In this document: in pieces, positions 36,350 to 44,751 of the stretch | How the letters are laid out: every line of letters begins with the position of its first letter | Position numbering within the stretch: the first letter of the stretch is position 1 | Source: DIGJ01 sp041821315 | GTDB taxonomy: Bacteria; Bacillota; Clostridia; Lachnospirales; Lachnospiraceae | Direction: 5' to 3' | DNA length: 64,000 bases | Assembly: GCA_041821315.1 (NCBI GenBank) | Contig: JBGUEO010000007.1 | Coordinates: 80,899-144,898, forward strand | The notes under the pieces: generated by a model | The model's database searches: none | The model's input: the letters and a program-made list of their open reading frames with translations, nothing else | Told to the model about the DNA's origin: nothing | Translations under genes and position numbers: made by a program

Positions 36350-37360
36350 ATGGCTTTATTTGAATCATATGAAAGAAGAATTAAACAAATCAATGAAGTG
36401 TTAAGCAACTATGGAATTTCTTCCATCGAAGAAGCTGAAAAAATAACAAAAGACGCAGGTCTTGATGTATATAAACAAGTTGAGAGCATTCAACCAATCT
36501 GTTTTGAAAATGCAAAATGGGCGTATATAGTAGGCGCAGCAATTGCAATCAAAAAAGGCTGTAAAAGAGCTGCCGATGCTGCAGCTGCAATTGGTGAAGG
36601 ACTTCAGTCTTTTTGTATCCCAGGTTCTGTTGCAGACCAACGTAAAGTAGGTCTAGGACATGGTAACCTTGGAAAAATGTTATTAGAAGAGGAAACCGAG
36701 TGTTTTGCATTTTTAGCTGGTCATGAATCATTTGCAGCTGCAGAGGGTGCAATTGGTATTGCAGAAAAAGCAAACAAAGTTCGTAAGAATCCGTTACGAG
36801 TTATCTTAAATGGTCTTGGAAAAGATGCGGCGCAGGTAATTTCTCGTATCAACGGATTTACTTTTGTAGAAACAGACATGGATTATTATTCTGGTGAAGT
36901 AAAAGAAGTATTTAGAAAATCATACTCCACAGGACTTCGTGCAAAAGTTAATTGCTATGGTGCAAATGATGTAACCGAAGGTGTTGCTATCATGCATAAA
37001 GAAAAAGTTGACGTTTCTATCACAGGTAACTCTACAAATCCAACCAGATTCCAGCATCCAGTTGCAGGTACATACAAAAAAGAATGTATCGAACAAGGAA
37101 AGAAATACTTCTCTGTAGCTTCTGGTGGTGGTACAGGTCGTACTCTTCATCCAGACAATATGGCAGCAGGTCCTGCTTCTTATGGTATGACTGATACAAT
37201 GGGACGTATGCATTCGGATGCTCAGTTTGCTGGTTCATCTTCCGTACCTGCTCATGTTGAAATGATGGGACTTATTGGTGCTGGTAATAACCCAATGGTA
37301 GGGATGACCGTAGCGGTAGCAGTTTCGATTGAAGAAGCTGCTAACGCTGGCAAATTCTAA
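36350..37360 (+). CDS. GGGtGRT family protein
   Basis: A 336-aa protein of the family named for its SVASGGGTGRTLHPD motif, which is intact here at about residues 259-273. Other conserved parts are GLGHGNLGKMLLEEE, and CFAFLAGHESFAAAEGAIGI. No catalytic function is known for the family. It is consistently paired with the NifU-like gene immediately upstream, as here. Codon use is cleaner (ATG, GGT, GTA rich) than in surrounding genes, suggesting high expression. A strong terminator follows. Confidence 0.9.
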   Translation: MALFESYERRIKQINEVLSNYGISSIEEAEKITKDAGLDVYKQVESIQPICFENAKWAYIVGAAIAIKKGCKRAADAAAAIGEGLQSFCIPGSVADQRKVGLGHGNLGKMLLEEETECFAFLAGHESFAAAEGAIGIAEKANKVRKNPLRVILNGLGKDAAQVISRINGFTFVETDMDYYSGEVKEVFRKSYSTGLRAKVNCYGANDVTEGVAIMHKEKVDVSITGNSTNPTRFQHPVAGTYKKECIEQGKKYFSVASGGGTGRTLHPDNMAAGPASYGMTDTMGRMHSDAQFAGSSSVPAHVEMMGLIGAGNNPMVGMTVAVAVSIEEAANAGKF

Positions 37361-37403
37361 GAAATAGTTAAAAGATACTATTAGTACAATATTAGTACAG
37401 GAT

Positions 37404-37450
37404 AAAAAGAACACATCAAACAAGTAAATTGGTTGGTGCGTTCTTTTTTT
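37404..37450 (+). terminator. Terminator of the GGGtGRT operon
   Basis: AAAAAGAACACATCAAAC pairs with GGTTGGTGCGTTCTTTTT using a few G-T pairs, followed by a T-run. A diverged copy occurs at 48845-48882. Confidence 0.75.
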
Positions 37451-37467
37451 GTACGTCATACAATAAA

Positions 37468-37674
37468 AAAGATGCCACCAATTGGCAGCATCTTTGAGGG
37501 GAGTATAAATAATTATAAGGGTTGCAAATCACCATAAGGGTTAGTGACGTGCAATGATTATAATACTCCATTGGAAACATAATGTCAAATAAAATAACAG
37601 AGGATTGGCCAGCAGGTTATCCTACTGGCCGTATATGAAAAAAAGTGTATTTAAACAAGGTGGGGAACCTTGTT
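37468..37674 (+). ncRNA. Candidate structured non-coding RNA or leader: four consecutive hairpins
   Basis: In a gene-free stretch there are four stems in a row: 37468-37495 (12-nt arms, one mismatch); 37500-37569, with GGAGTAT/ATACTCC, then ATAAT/ATTAT, TTGCA/TGCAA and CAC/GTG nested around two copies of ATAAGGGTT; 37607-37630 (GGCCAGCAGG/CCTACTGGCC); and 37654-37674 (perfect 8-bp AACAAGGT/ACCTTGTT with a GGGGA loop). The first may be a bidirectional terminator. The rest match no RNA family that I recognise. They lie 100-270 nt before a tiny Cys-containing reading frame. Confidence 0.45.
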
Positions 37675-37771
37675 ATTATCTTATGAACTTAGTATATCGG
37701 GTAATTGTGTCTATGGTATGAAGAATTATTGAAAAATTTGTGAACAATAAATTAGGATAGGAGATAAAAAT

Positions 37772-37843
37772 ATGGCATGTAGATGCGCAGTAGCGACAGA
37801 TGAATATCTCGGAGGGGAATGTTCGGCATCCGAAGAAGAATAG
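37772..37843 (+). CDS. Possible 23-aa Cys-containing peptide
   Basis: MACRCAVATDEYLGGECSAS plus EEE, preceded by GGATAGGAG at a workable distance. It has three Cys and an acidic tail. No family was recognised and so short a frame could be chance; the structured region upstream is the reason to list it. Confidence 0.3.
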   Translation: MACRCAVATDEYLGGECSASEEE

Positions 37844-38000
37844 AAAGTTAATCAGGAAAATTAAGATTTAACGGGATTATTGTATATTGGAAACTTAATA
37901 TTGATAGTTAGTAAGTTTGATGGTAATCTATTCATGAAGATTATTTATATTTTGCGACTTATTTCTTTTAATGTAATCAGTCGAGAAGGGAGAATTTAAA

Positions 38001-38051
38001 ATGTCAAACAACTTAATATTCAAAAATCTGTGGAGGGTAACACCTCAATAG
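38001..38051 (+). CDS. 16-aa leader peptide before the hydrolase gene
   Basis: ATG with GAAGGGAGAA upstream encodes 16 residues (MSNNLIFKNLWRVTPQ) and stops 12 bp before the hydrolase start. The ACCTC at 38042-38046 inside it can pair either with GAGGG at 38033-38037 or with the GAGGT of the hydrolase ribosome site at 38055-38059. That is the arrangement used in translational attenuation. Confidence 0.4.
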   Translation: MSNNLIFKNLWRVTPQ

Positions 38052-38063
38052 TTGGAGGTAAAA

Positions 38064-38756
38064 ATGAAAGTTCAAAACATTAAAGTCAGCAGCATCCCTG
38101 CTATTATTTGGGGTGAAAAATCTGACAAGATATATATCCATGTTCATGGCAAAATGTCTTGTAAAGAATATGCAGAGAATTTTGCTAAAATAGCTGAGAA
38201 AAAAGGGTATCAGACACTTAGTTTTGATTTACCGGAACATGGTGAAAGAAAAGATAGTAATTATCGTTGTGACATCTGGAATGGTATGCATGACCTTACT
38301 GTGATTGGCGATTACGTCTTTTCAAGATGGAATGATGTTTCTTTGTTTGCCTGTAGTCTAGGAGCATATTTTAGTTTAAATACGTATGCAGACAGGAATT
38401 TTACGAACTGTCTTTTCCAATCGCCTGTGTTAAACATGGAGTATCTTATCAGGCAGATGTTTGCTTGGTTTAATGTAACAGAGGAAAAATTAAGCAAAGA
38501 AAAAGAAATTCCCACTCCTGTTGATTTATTACGCTGGGACTATTATCTATACATTAAAGAGCACCCCATTGAAAAATGGTGTATTCCCACATCCATCCTT
38601 TATGGTGGAAAAGACAATATGCAATCGGTAGATGTTATTCAAAAATTTGTGAAAGCACATGATTGCAAATTGACAATTTCTCAGAGCAGTGATCATCCTT
38701 TTATGCAAGTTGAGGATATAAAAATAGTTTGTGCATGGCTTGAAGAGAACATATGA
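38064..38756 (+). CDS. Alpha/beta hydrolase
   Basis: A 230-aa cytoplasmic alpha/beta-hydrolase. The ATG at 38064 is preferred, with TTGGAGGT just before it, over an in-frame TTG at 38052. The oxyanion stretch is YIHVHGKMS, the nucleophile Ser is in FACSLGAYFS, the acid is probably in ILYGGKDNMQ and the His in SSDHPFM. The substrate is unknown; small acyl esters or lipids are typical. It stands alone in the accessory region. Confidence 0.85.
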   Translation: MKVQNIKVSSIPAIIWGEKSDKIYIHVHGKMSCKEYAENFAKIAEKKGYQTLSFDLPEHGERKDSNYRCDIWNGMHDLTVIGDYVFSRWNDVSLFACSLGAYFSLNTYADRNFTNCLFQSPVLNMEYLIRQMFAWFNVTEEKLSKEKEIPTPVDLLRWDYYLYIKEHPIEKWCIPTSILYGGKDNMQSVDVIQKFVKAHDCKLTISQSSDHPFMQVEDIKIVCAWLEENI

Positions 38757-39192
38757 GGTTATGAGCATAATGTGAAGGTAATAAAAATGAATATGTAAAG
38801 ATAACGTTTAATTCAATAATGAAACTGACATCTCAAAAAGTATATAAAATGAGACTGGTAAAAAGGGGACATTTGCACTGGAGGGTAAATAAGGAAGCCG
38901 ATAAAGCATACCTCTATGTATCAAAAGTATTGCAAGAAGCGCTTATGTTAAAATTGGGCGTACAAAAACAATCATTAGCCAATATTCGCTTAGTGGTTCT
39001 TTTTGTAAAAGTGGGTAGAAGCACGCAAAAAATAGGAATTGAAATGGATAATTTTGAAAAAGAAAGATTCCATTAAATTTATTGAGAGATATAATGCGTT
39101 AAGAAATAGTGATTCGCAGCTTGTGGTGATTGTAAACTAAAGATTTTTGCAGTAATGCAATTATAAATCTAAATTTTTGAAGGAGAGTCGGA
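38757..39192 (+). other. Intergenic stretch with one weak reading frame
   Basis: 436 bp between the hydrolase and the acetyltransferase. An 85-codon open frame (38819-39076) has no ribosome site and no recognisable family, although its middle (WRVNKEADKAYLYVSKVLQE) reads like protein. It may be the decayed remains of a gene. The end of the stretch carries the first copy of the 37-nt repeat. Confidence 0.35.
39131..39167 (+). repeat. 37-nt upstream element, copy 1
   Basis: An AACTAA-TTTTTGCA-N-TAATGCA-TATAAAT-type sequence ending 25 bp before the acetyltransferase. It is repeated with about 80 percent identity at 39832-39868, before the CPBP gene. It contains TGCANTAATGCA, a partial palindrome. 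Confidence 0.5.
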
Positions 39193-39735
39193 GTGTATAT
39201 TAGTGAAGATAAAATAAATATCAATGAGCATGAACTGATTCTTAGAAATGCAAAAGAAGAAGATGCAAAAATGCTGTTGGAATATGTAAAAACAATATGT
39301 GGTGAGACAAGATTTCTTGTAAAAGAACCAGAAGAAGTTACGTTAACATTAGAAGAAGAACGCCAGTTTATAAAAAATCAAAATTCATCAAAAAATAATT
39401 TGATGATATTAGGATTTCTTGATGGAGAGTATGTAGGGAACTGTTCATTTATGGGAATGAGTCCTTGCAGATATCAGCATCGTGTTAGCATGGGAATAGC
39501 TTTATATCAAAAATATACTGGCATAGGTATTGGGAAAGCAATGATTGAAAAACTTTTTGCTATTGCCAAAGAGACTGGAATTGAGCAAATAGAACTTGAG
39601 GTCATAGCAGATAATGAAAGAGCAATTTCATTATATAAGAGAATGGGATTTGAAATATATGGCACATTTCCAAACAATATGAAATACAAAGATGATAGTT
39701 ATGCAAATGCTTATTGGATGATGAAACAACTATAA
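39193..39735 (+). CDS. GNAT family N-acetyltransferase
   Basis: A 180-aa GNAT acetyltransferase, GTG start with AAGGAGAG upstream. The acetyl-CoA pyrophosphate loop is YQKYTGIGIGKAMIEKL, and the C-terminal NERAISLYKRMGFEIYGTF is the usual motif B. It resembles the broad RimI/PhnO-like group that modifies small amines or protein N-termini. The target is unknown. Confidence 0.88.
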   Translation: MYISEDKININEHELILRNAKEEDAKMLLEYVKTICGETRFLVKEPEEVTLTLEEERQFIKNQNSSKNNLMILGFLDGEYVGNCSFMGMSPCRYQHRVSMGIALYQKYTGIGIGKAMIEKLFAIAKETGIEQIELEVIADNERAISLYKRMGFEIYGTFPNNMKYKDDSYANAYWMMKQL

Positions 39736-39831
39736 AGAAAAAGCTACTTTGCAAAAAGTGAAATTCTAGGTTCTGTGTTTAGAACGATAATTTCCAATTC
39801 CCATGGTTATTTGTTTCACCGTTGGTTTAGA

Positions 39832-39868
39832 TTATGAACTAATTTTTTGCATTAATGCAGTGATAAAT
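39832..39868 (+). repeat. 37-nt upstream element, copy 2
   Basis: Second copy of the element at 39131-39167, here 19 bp before the CPBP protease start. The shared core is AACTAA, TTTTTGCA, TAATGCA and ATAAAT in the same spacing. Confidence 0.5.
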
Positions 39869-39887
39869 TTGACGAGGTGCATTTAAG

Positions 39888-40613
39888 ATGAATAAAATAG
39901 ATACAAAAGGACTTTTATTAAGAATTTTTATACCTACATTAGTTTTAAGCTTGACATATTTGTTGTTAGGAAATTTTTGCAAGATGCCATATTTATTACT
40001 ATTTTGTATATTGGCAACGGTTATTTTAGTGCCAATAGAGTTGGGAGTAATTTTATCTGCAAGTAAAAATGAATATGGTACATACTCACTTAAAAGTGCA
40101 TTTACGGGACAGGAAAAAATACCTATATGGCAAACCTTAATAATTGCATTTGTGTTTTTTGGAATAGCAGGACTGCTTTCAACATTTATTGCACCTATTG
40201 AAAATCAAATTTTTGCAGAAATGAGAGCTACTGTACTTAATAATTTACCAGCAGGTTTTGATTGGACCAATTATGAATATTTGAAATCTTTTTCCAGACC
40301 AGTGCTAATTTTGACTTGTGTGTATTATGGTGTTTTAAATGTGTTACTTGCACCGATAACAGAAGAATTATTTTTTAGAGGATATTTAACATCTCATTAT
40401 GAAAAACAGAGTGCGTTTACGCCAATACTAATAGCAGTTTTATTTTCGCTGTACCATTTTTGGTTGCCTTTCAATAACATATTTCGTATCTTAGTATTTG
40501 CACCAGTTGCATATGTAGCTTATAAGAAAAAGAATATGTATATAAGTATATTCTTTCATTGCTTTTGTAATTTGTTTTCAGCAATAAGTTTTATATTAGT
40601 GGTATTGGGATAA
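39888..40613 (+). CDS. CPBP-family intramembrane metalloprotease (CAAX-like)
   Basis: A 241-aa protein with about seven membrane segments. It carries the Abi/CPBP motifs: Glu159-Glu160 with Arg164 (EELFFRG), the His of FSLYHFW and the final His of FFHCFCN. Relatives process prenylated proteins or protect against self-made bacteriocins. No bacteriocin gene was recognised nearby apart from the short peptide at 37772. Confidence 0.88.
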   Translation: MNKIDTKGLLLRIFIPTLVLSLTYLLLGNFCKMPYLLLFCILATVILVPIELGVILSASKNEYGTYSLKSAFTGQEKIPIWQTLIIAFVFFGIAGLLSTFIAPIENQIFAEMRATVLNNLPAGFDWTNYEYLKSFSRPVLILTCVYYGVLNVLLAPITEELFFRGYLTSHYEKQSAFTPILIAVLFSLYHFWLPFNNIFRILVFAPVAYVAYKKKNMYISIFFHCFCNLFSAISFILVVLG

Positions 40614-40694
40614 CTTTCAATTTGTAGAGATCGTGGTGAAATGCCGGATAAACAAAGATTTAGAGTCGTTTAATATGGAGGGTTATCAAATAGT

Positions 40695-41312
40695 ATGAAT
40701 AACGAAATTTCAAATAAAAAATTTTGGGAAAGGGTTGCAAAGCTGTACACACCAATGCAGGAAAGAAAGAACGTAAAACTATATCTGGAGTTATGTAAGA
40801 TAATATCAAAATCGTTGAATAAAAATATGCAGGTGTTAGAATTGGCTTGTGGAACCGGACAACTTACAGTTCCGTTATGTAAAAATGTAGCTGCTTGGGA
40901 AGCAACGGATTTTTCAGAGAAAATGATTGAAGAAGCAATTGCAAGAGCATCTGATTTTCCGGTTACATTTACTGTACAGGATGCAACGAACCTATCATAT
41001 GAGGATGAAAGATTTGATGCGGTCATTATTGCAAATGCACTTCATATTATGCCAAACCCTGAAAGAGCATTGACAGAAATTCGGCGTGTTTTAAAAAGTG
41101 GAGGATTACTGATTGCACCGACATTTGTATATGATGGAAATATCAACAAAATACGAATTTGGATAATGGAGTTTATTGGATTTCGCACGTTTCATAAGTG
41201 GAAGTCGGATGAATATGTCGAATTTGTCTGCAAGAATGGATTTGATATGATTGATAGTTCTATAATTAATGGCGAGATGTTACCTGAATGTATACTGATT
41301 TGCAGAACATAA
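40695..41312 (+). CDS. Class I SAM-dependent methyltransferase
   Basis: A 205-aa Rossmann-fold methyltransferase. Motif I reads VLELACGTGQLT, the acidic loop is FSEKMIEEA, and the post-motif region ERFDAVIIANALHIMPNPE matches the UbiE/Methyltransf_11 group. Substrate unknown. The lack of clustering with a biosynthetic gene fits the patchwork character of this region. Confidence 0.88.
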   Translation: MNNEISNKKFWERVAKLYTPMQERKNVKLYLELCKIISKSLNKNMQVLELACGTGQLTVPLCKNVAAWEATDFSEKMIEEAIARASDFPVTFTVQDATNLSYEDERFDAVIIANALHIMPNPERALTEIRRVLKSGGLLIAPTFVYDGNINKIRIWIMEFIGFRTFHKWKSDEYVEFVCKNGFDMIDSSIINGEMLPECILICRT

Positions 41313-41337
41313 ATTTGGAATTTGAGGAGAAGTAGTA

Positions 41338-42227
41338 ATGATAGAAATATTATTTGGGGAAAGTGAAGCTGGCTCAATGAAGGTTGCCAAAAGTAGTAAT
41401 ACAACAATTATTGGTGGAATGAATGGTCCAACTTCATATATAGGAAATCCACCGCAGTCAAATGAAAAGAAAGCTGAGTGGATTACAGGTAATTCGGATG
41501 AAGTGATTTGCCTTGCGTTTATGTTGGATATTGGAGATATTAAAGAATCCATTGATAGCCAGTATAGGCAAGATTTGATTTTATCTATGTATACACAAAA
41601 TGGGTGGGATAATAGCCCAGAGGTATTGAAAGAACTTAGAATGGCTGGGAAAATATACATTAATGAAATAAACAGACTTGCAGGGTATTTAAAGAAAGGC
41701 GAACCGATACGAATATGGTATAGTAATAGTCCATATTCTTTATGCGGGCTTTACTACTTATTAATATACTAGGGAATTGTTCAAATGATATCTTTGTTGT
41801 TAAGCTGCCTGAGTACGTGCAAACAGCAAAACGCACGATTACAAAATATAGCAACTGGGGTGAAGTATCAGCGGAAGAATTCGGTCAATTTCTTGCCTAT
41901 GAGAAAAAAATGACTATGTCCGAAATGAGAATGTTCGGTAATCAATGGGCAGAATTAGTAGAAGATAATAGTCCACTTAGAGCAATGATTAGTGGGAATG
42001 TAATAGGTGTACCAGAAGATTTTTATGATTTTTTGATTAGAAAACGTCTTTCATCCAATCCTGTCAAGGAAGCAAGGGTTATTGGTGATATACTGGGCCA
42101 TTATCCATTAGGTATAGGTGATTGGTGGTATGCTTCAAGGATTGAACTTATGATAAAAGCTGGAAGTGTCAGAGTGGTTGAAGATTCTGAAAAAAAATAT
42201 GCACGAACAATTTGTAAGGAAAACTGA
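41338..42227 (+). pseudogene. DUF1835/DUF3658 gene broken by a frameshift
   Basis: Two frames make one protein. The first (41338-41772) starts MIEILFGESEAGSMKVAKSS with a good ribosome site and is DUF1835-like. The second (reading to 42227) continues with DIFVVKLPEYVQTAKRTITK and a DUF3658-like C-terminus (ENSPLRAMISGN-type segment, here EDNSPLRAM). The switch falls near 41757-41770, where one reading gives GLYYLL and the other LLINIL. Intact relatives are about 290 aa. No slippery heptamer is visible, so simple decay is more likely than programmed frameshifting. Confidence 0.7.
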
Positions 42228-42247
42228 ACTTTGAAAGGAGAAATATA

Positions 42248-42463
42248 ATGCCATATATTACAGTTGAAGGTGGAGTATTGTCAGATGAACAAAAAGAACA
42301 GTTGATTAAACGGCTTACCGAAGTATCATCAGAGATAATGAAGGTACCACCAGAATTTTTTATGACTACGATCAAGGAATTGCCAGAAAAAAATATTGGA
42401 ATTGGCGGAAAAACAATTGACATTGTGAAAAATGAATATATGAAAAGTATTAGTAAGATTTAA
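42248..42463 (+). CDS. 4-oxalocrotonate tautomerase-like protein
   Basis: A 71-aa protein beginning MPYITVEGG, placing the catalytic Pro at position 1 after Met removal, as in the tautomerase superfamily. Length and the later GIGGKTIDI segment fit the family. It lies 21 bp after the broken DUF1835 gene with a GAAAGGAG ribosome site. Substrate unknown. Confidence 0.85.
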   Translation: MPYITVEGGVLSDEQKEQLIKRLTEVSSEIMKVPPEFFMTTIKELPEKNIGIGGKTIDIVKNEYMKSISKI

Positions 42464-42481
42464 ACTTTCAGGAGTGAGAAG

Positions 42482-42887
42482 ATGGAATTTAAACAAGTTA
42501 TTGATAAAAGAAGAACTATTCGAGAATTCTCAAATGAAATAATCCCTAATGATATTATAATTGAATTTCTTGATGCTAGATTTAAGGCACCGAGTTATAA
42601 TCATTTAAGCCAATGGGATTTTATTATGGTAAGAGATGCCAAGTTAAGATTAGCCTTAACTCAAACAGAAGCGGATGATTTTGACTTCTCCTGAATTATT
42701 GGTAGTAGTTTATAAGCCGAAGATCCTTGTAAAAGATAGTAATAGAGTCTATGGTTTAAATTGTTTAGCGTCGGTATGGTGCTGTATTGAAAATATATTA
42801 TTAAGCTTAGCTGAGCATGATGTTTTAGGTGTAACATTCATTCCCAAGAATACATATCAATGGCTGGTAAAGACACGCAAATTGTAA
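42482..42887 (+). pseudogene. Nitroreductase-family gene, frameshifted and truncated
   Basis: The first frame (42482-42694) has the FMN-site start VIDKRRTIREFSNEIIPND typical of nitroreductases and stops early. The next frame (from about 42675) carries on with LTSPELLVVVYKPK and LASVWCCIENILLSLAEHDV, the second half of the family core. It then ends at 42887 without the usual C-terminal third. A normal enzyme would be about 180-200 aa, so it is not functional as read. Confidence 0.75.
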
Positions 42888-43077
42888 TTATCTATGCGCA
42901 ACATTATATAATAGTATATTCTGCAAGAGATGCGAAAAGCCATCCTCCGAAGAAGATGGCGTCCACATCTACTTTTACTTCCCCCTCATCGAATAACTGG
43001 ATCATGTGGAGAAAGTGTTTTTTCACTGTTTGGATGTTTATTTTCATTGATACCTTTGTTACTATAGGCTTACCGTC

Positions 43078-43218
43078 TTAATTGATAAGAGGGCATAATC
43101 CACTAGCAAGACCATACTTGGCTAAAAGATAATTTACCCCCGTTTTCTTATCAACAATTACAAATAAGCCTTTTGTAGAACCTCCACTCTCAATAATCTT
43201 AAATCTCTTTTCATCCAT
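43078..43218 (-). CDS. DUF6440-like small protein, possibly truncated by a stop codon
   Basis: A 46-aa protein (MDEKRFKIIESGGSTKGLFV start, then KTGVNYLLAKYGLASGLCPL) with GGAGG 6 bp upstream, 15 bp after the permease gene and in the same operon. Past its TAA the same frame continues DGKPIVTK, which is how intact DUF6440 proteins end, so the stop looks like a recent nonsense change. The frame then runs on to 42904. Function unknown. Confidence 0.6.
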   Translation of the reverse strand: MDEKRFKIIESGGSTKGLFVIVDKKTGVNYLLAKYGLASGLCPLIN

Positions 43219-43233
43219 AACTACCTCCATTAC

Positions 43234-43890
43234 TTAATATAAGAGTTCTTTCTTTGCAAAGATCACATAGCTAATCTGGTACATTACTAAATTCCAAACC
43301 AGTGCTATCAATGGAGAACAACACAGTAGGATGAATATTAATTGATCTGAAAATGAAACACCAAGTAAGGTTAAAATTTCATAAACACCAAAGCAAATTG
43401 CAGCGGGAATTATAAGAGAAACAAACGTTAACATACGGGCTTTTTCCACACCAAACTTAAACAGAAGAGGAATTGATATACTACCGATAATTTCCGCAAT
43501 TACTATACTCACTAAACTGACAAATAGTAGCGTGAAAATGTCACTTATATTGCTAAAATTGAGCTTATGGACAATAATCCCACCTATGGAGCCAATTACT
43601 AGGCCGACGACAGCGCCAATAGCTGAGAAAATCAGGAGAACTATAAATTTGCTAGTCACCATATCCTTTTTGGTAATTGGTGTTACCATAGCATATTTCA
43701 TCCATTTGGAATTGTCATCAAAACTGAACGTAGTAATAACCATCATGCTGCACAATATATCACTCATCACAATATAGGCCTCAGCTCCGCTAAAAGGAAT
43801 AATAATGAAGGACATAACCAGCAGCATAAACAGCATGGACTTAGCATTATGCCCAATGTTATATAGATCTTTTAAAATCAGACTTTTCAT
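43234..43890 (-). CDS. ABC-2 type transporter permease
   Basis: A 218-aa membrane protein with about six hydrophobic segments. It is of the ABC-2 type seen with YtrA-controlled exporters in Firmicutes (MKSLILKDLYNIGHNAKSML start; TFSFDDNSKWMKYAMVTPIT is the conserved cytoplasmic turn). It overlaps the ATPase gene by 32 bp. Together they form a small exporter, often induced by cell-wall antibiotics or peptides. The substrate is unknown. Confidence 0.85.
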   Translation of the reverse strand: MKSLILKDLYNIGHNAKSMLFMLLVMSFIIIPFSGAEAYIVMSDILCSMMVITTFSFDDNSKWMKYAMVTPITKKDMVTSKFIVLLIFSAIGAVVGLVIGSIGGIIVHKLNFSNISDIFTLLFVSLVSIVIAEIIGSISIPLLFKFGVEKARMLTFVSLIIPAAICFGVYEILTLLGVSFSDQLIFILLCCSPLIALVWNLVMYQISYVIFAKKELLY

Positions 43891-44749
43891 TTGCTTGCTC
43901 TCCTTTCACATAGAGAAGAAGAATGTCGTCAATGGAGGCATCATCCACCACTGTTTCCTTATATTTGCGCCGCATTTTCTCCTTATCTGTCACTAACACA
44001 TCCCATTGATAGTCACGTTTCCTATAGGCAAGAATCTCCGATTTGTTGATTTCATCGAACTGGGCTGCTCCACATCGGATAATTCCATAATTGTAGCGTA
44101 ATACATCTTTTTGCTTACAGAATAAGACTTTTCCTTCATGAATAAAGGTGATGTAATCGGCCACCTTTTCCAAGTCTGTAGAAATGTGTGATGACATCAG
44201 AATCGAATGATTTTCATCCTGCACGAAATCTAGAAACAAATCCAGCATATCATCACGCATAACTGGGTCAAGACCACTGGTCGCTTCATCCAGAATCAGT
44301 AGTTTGGGCTTATGTGAAAGGGCGACTGCGATGCTAAGTTTCATTTTCATTCCCTTGGAGAATGTTTTAATCTCATTGTGAGACGGAAGTTGTAATTTTT
44401 TTAAAAGGTTATTGTATACACTTTTATCCCATTGCCGATAGGCAGCTTCCGAAATTGTACCGATTTTGGCTGGTGTAAGGGTTTCATAAAAGTTTATGCC
44501 GTCAAACACAACACCTATATTTTCTTTGATGTTTTTGGAATCGGAAGAAAGTTCTTTACCTAAAAATTTAACAACACCATCATCCCTTTGAATAAGATCA
44601 AGAATAGCATTAATTGTGGTACTTTTACCGGCTCCATTCTCGCCAATCAATCCCATAATCGTACCTTTCGGAATGGAAAACGATACATGATCTAACTTGA
44701 AATCTGGATACTGTTTCGTCAGGTTTTCAACCTGCAAAATTGGTTCCAT
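43859..44749 (-). CDS. ABC transporter ATPase (YtrB-like)
   Basis: A 296-aa ATPase: Walker A GENGAGKST, Q-loop around GVVFDGINFYETLTP, a weakly conserved signature KTFSKGMKMKLSIAVALS and Walker B LLILDEATSGLDPV. It is encoded 2 bp after the GntR regulator and overlaps the permease. It drives export through the ABC-2 permease. The 60-residue C-terminal extension is usual in this subgroup. Confidence 0.9.
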   Translation of the reverse strand: MEPILQVENLTKQYPDFKLDHVSFSIPKGTIMGLIGENGAGKSTTINAILDLIQRDDGVVKFLGKELSSDSKNIKENIGVVFDGINFYETLTPAKIGTISEAAYRQWDKSVYNNLLKKLQLPSHNEIKTFSKGMKMKLSIAVALSHKPKLLILDEATSGLDPVMRDDMLDLFLDFVQDENHSILMSSHISTDLEKVADYITFIHEGKVLFCKQKDVLRYNYGIIRCGAAQFDEINKSEILAYRKRDYQWDVLVTDKEKMRRKYKETVVDDASIDDILLLYVKGEQANEKSDFKRSI

Positions 44750-44751
44750 TT

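Noticed and set aside
41738..41775. Programmed ribosomal frameshift in the DUF1835 gene
   Set aside because: No slippery heptamer or downstream pseudoknot is visible, and neighbouring genes are also broken.
42860..43081. 73-codon plus-strand frame after the nitroreductase remnant
   Set aside because: No ribosome site, and the same DNA reads better on the minus strand as the continuation of the DUF6440 frame.
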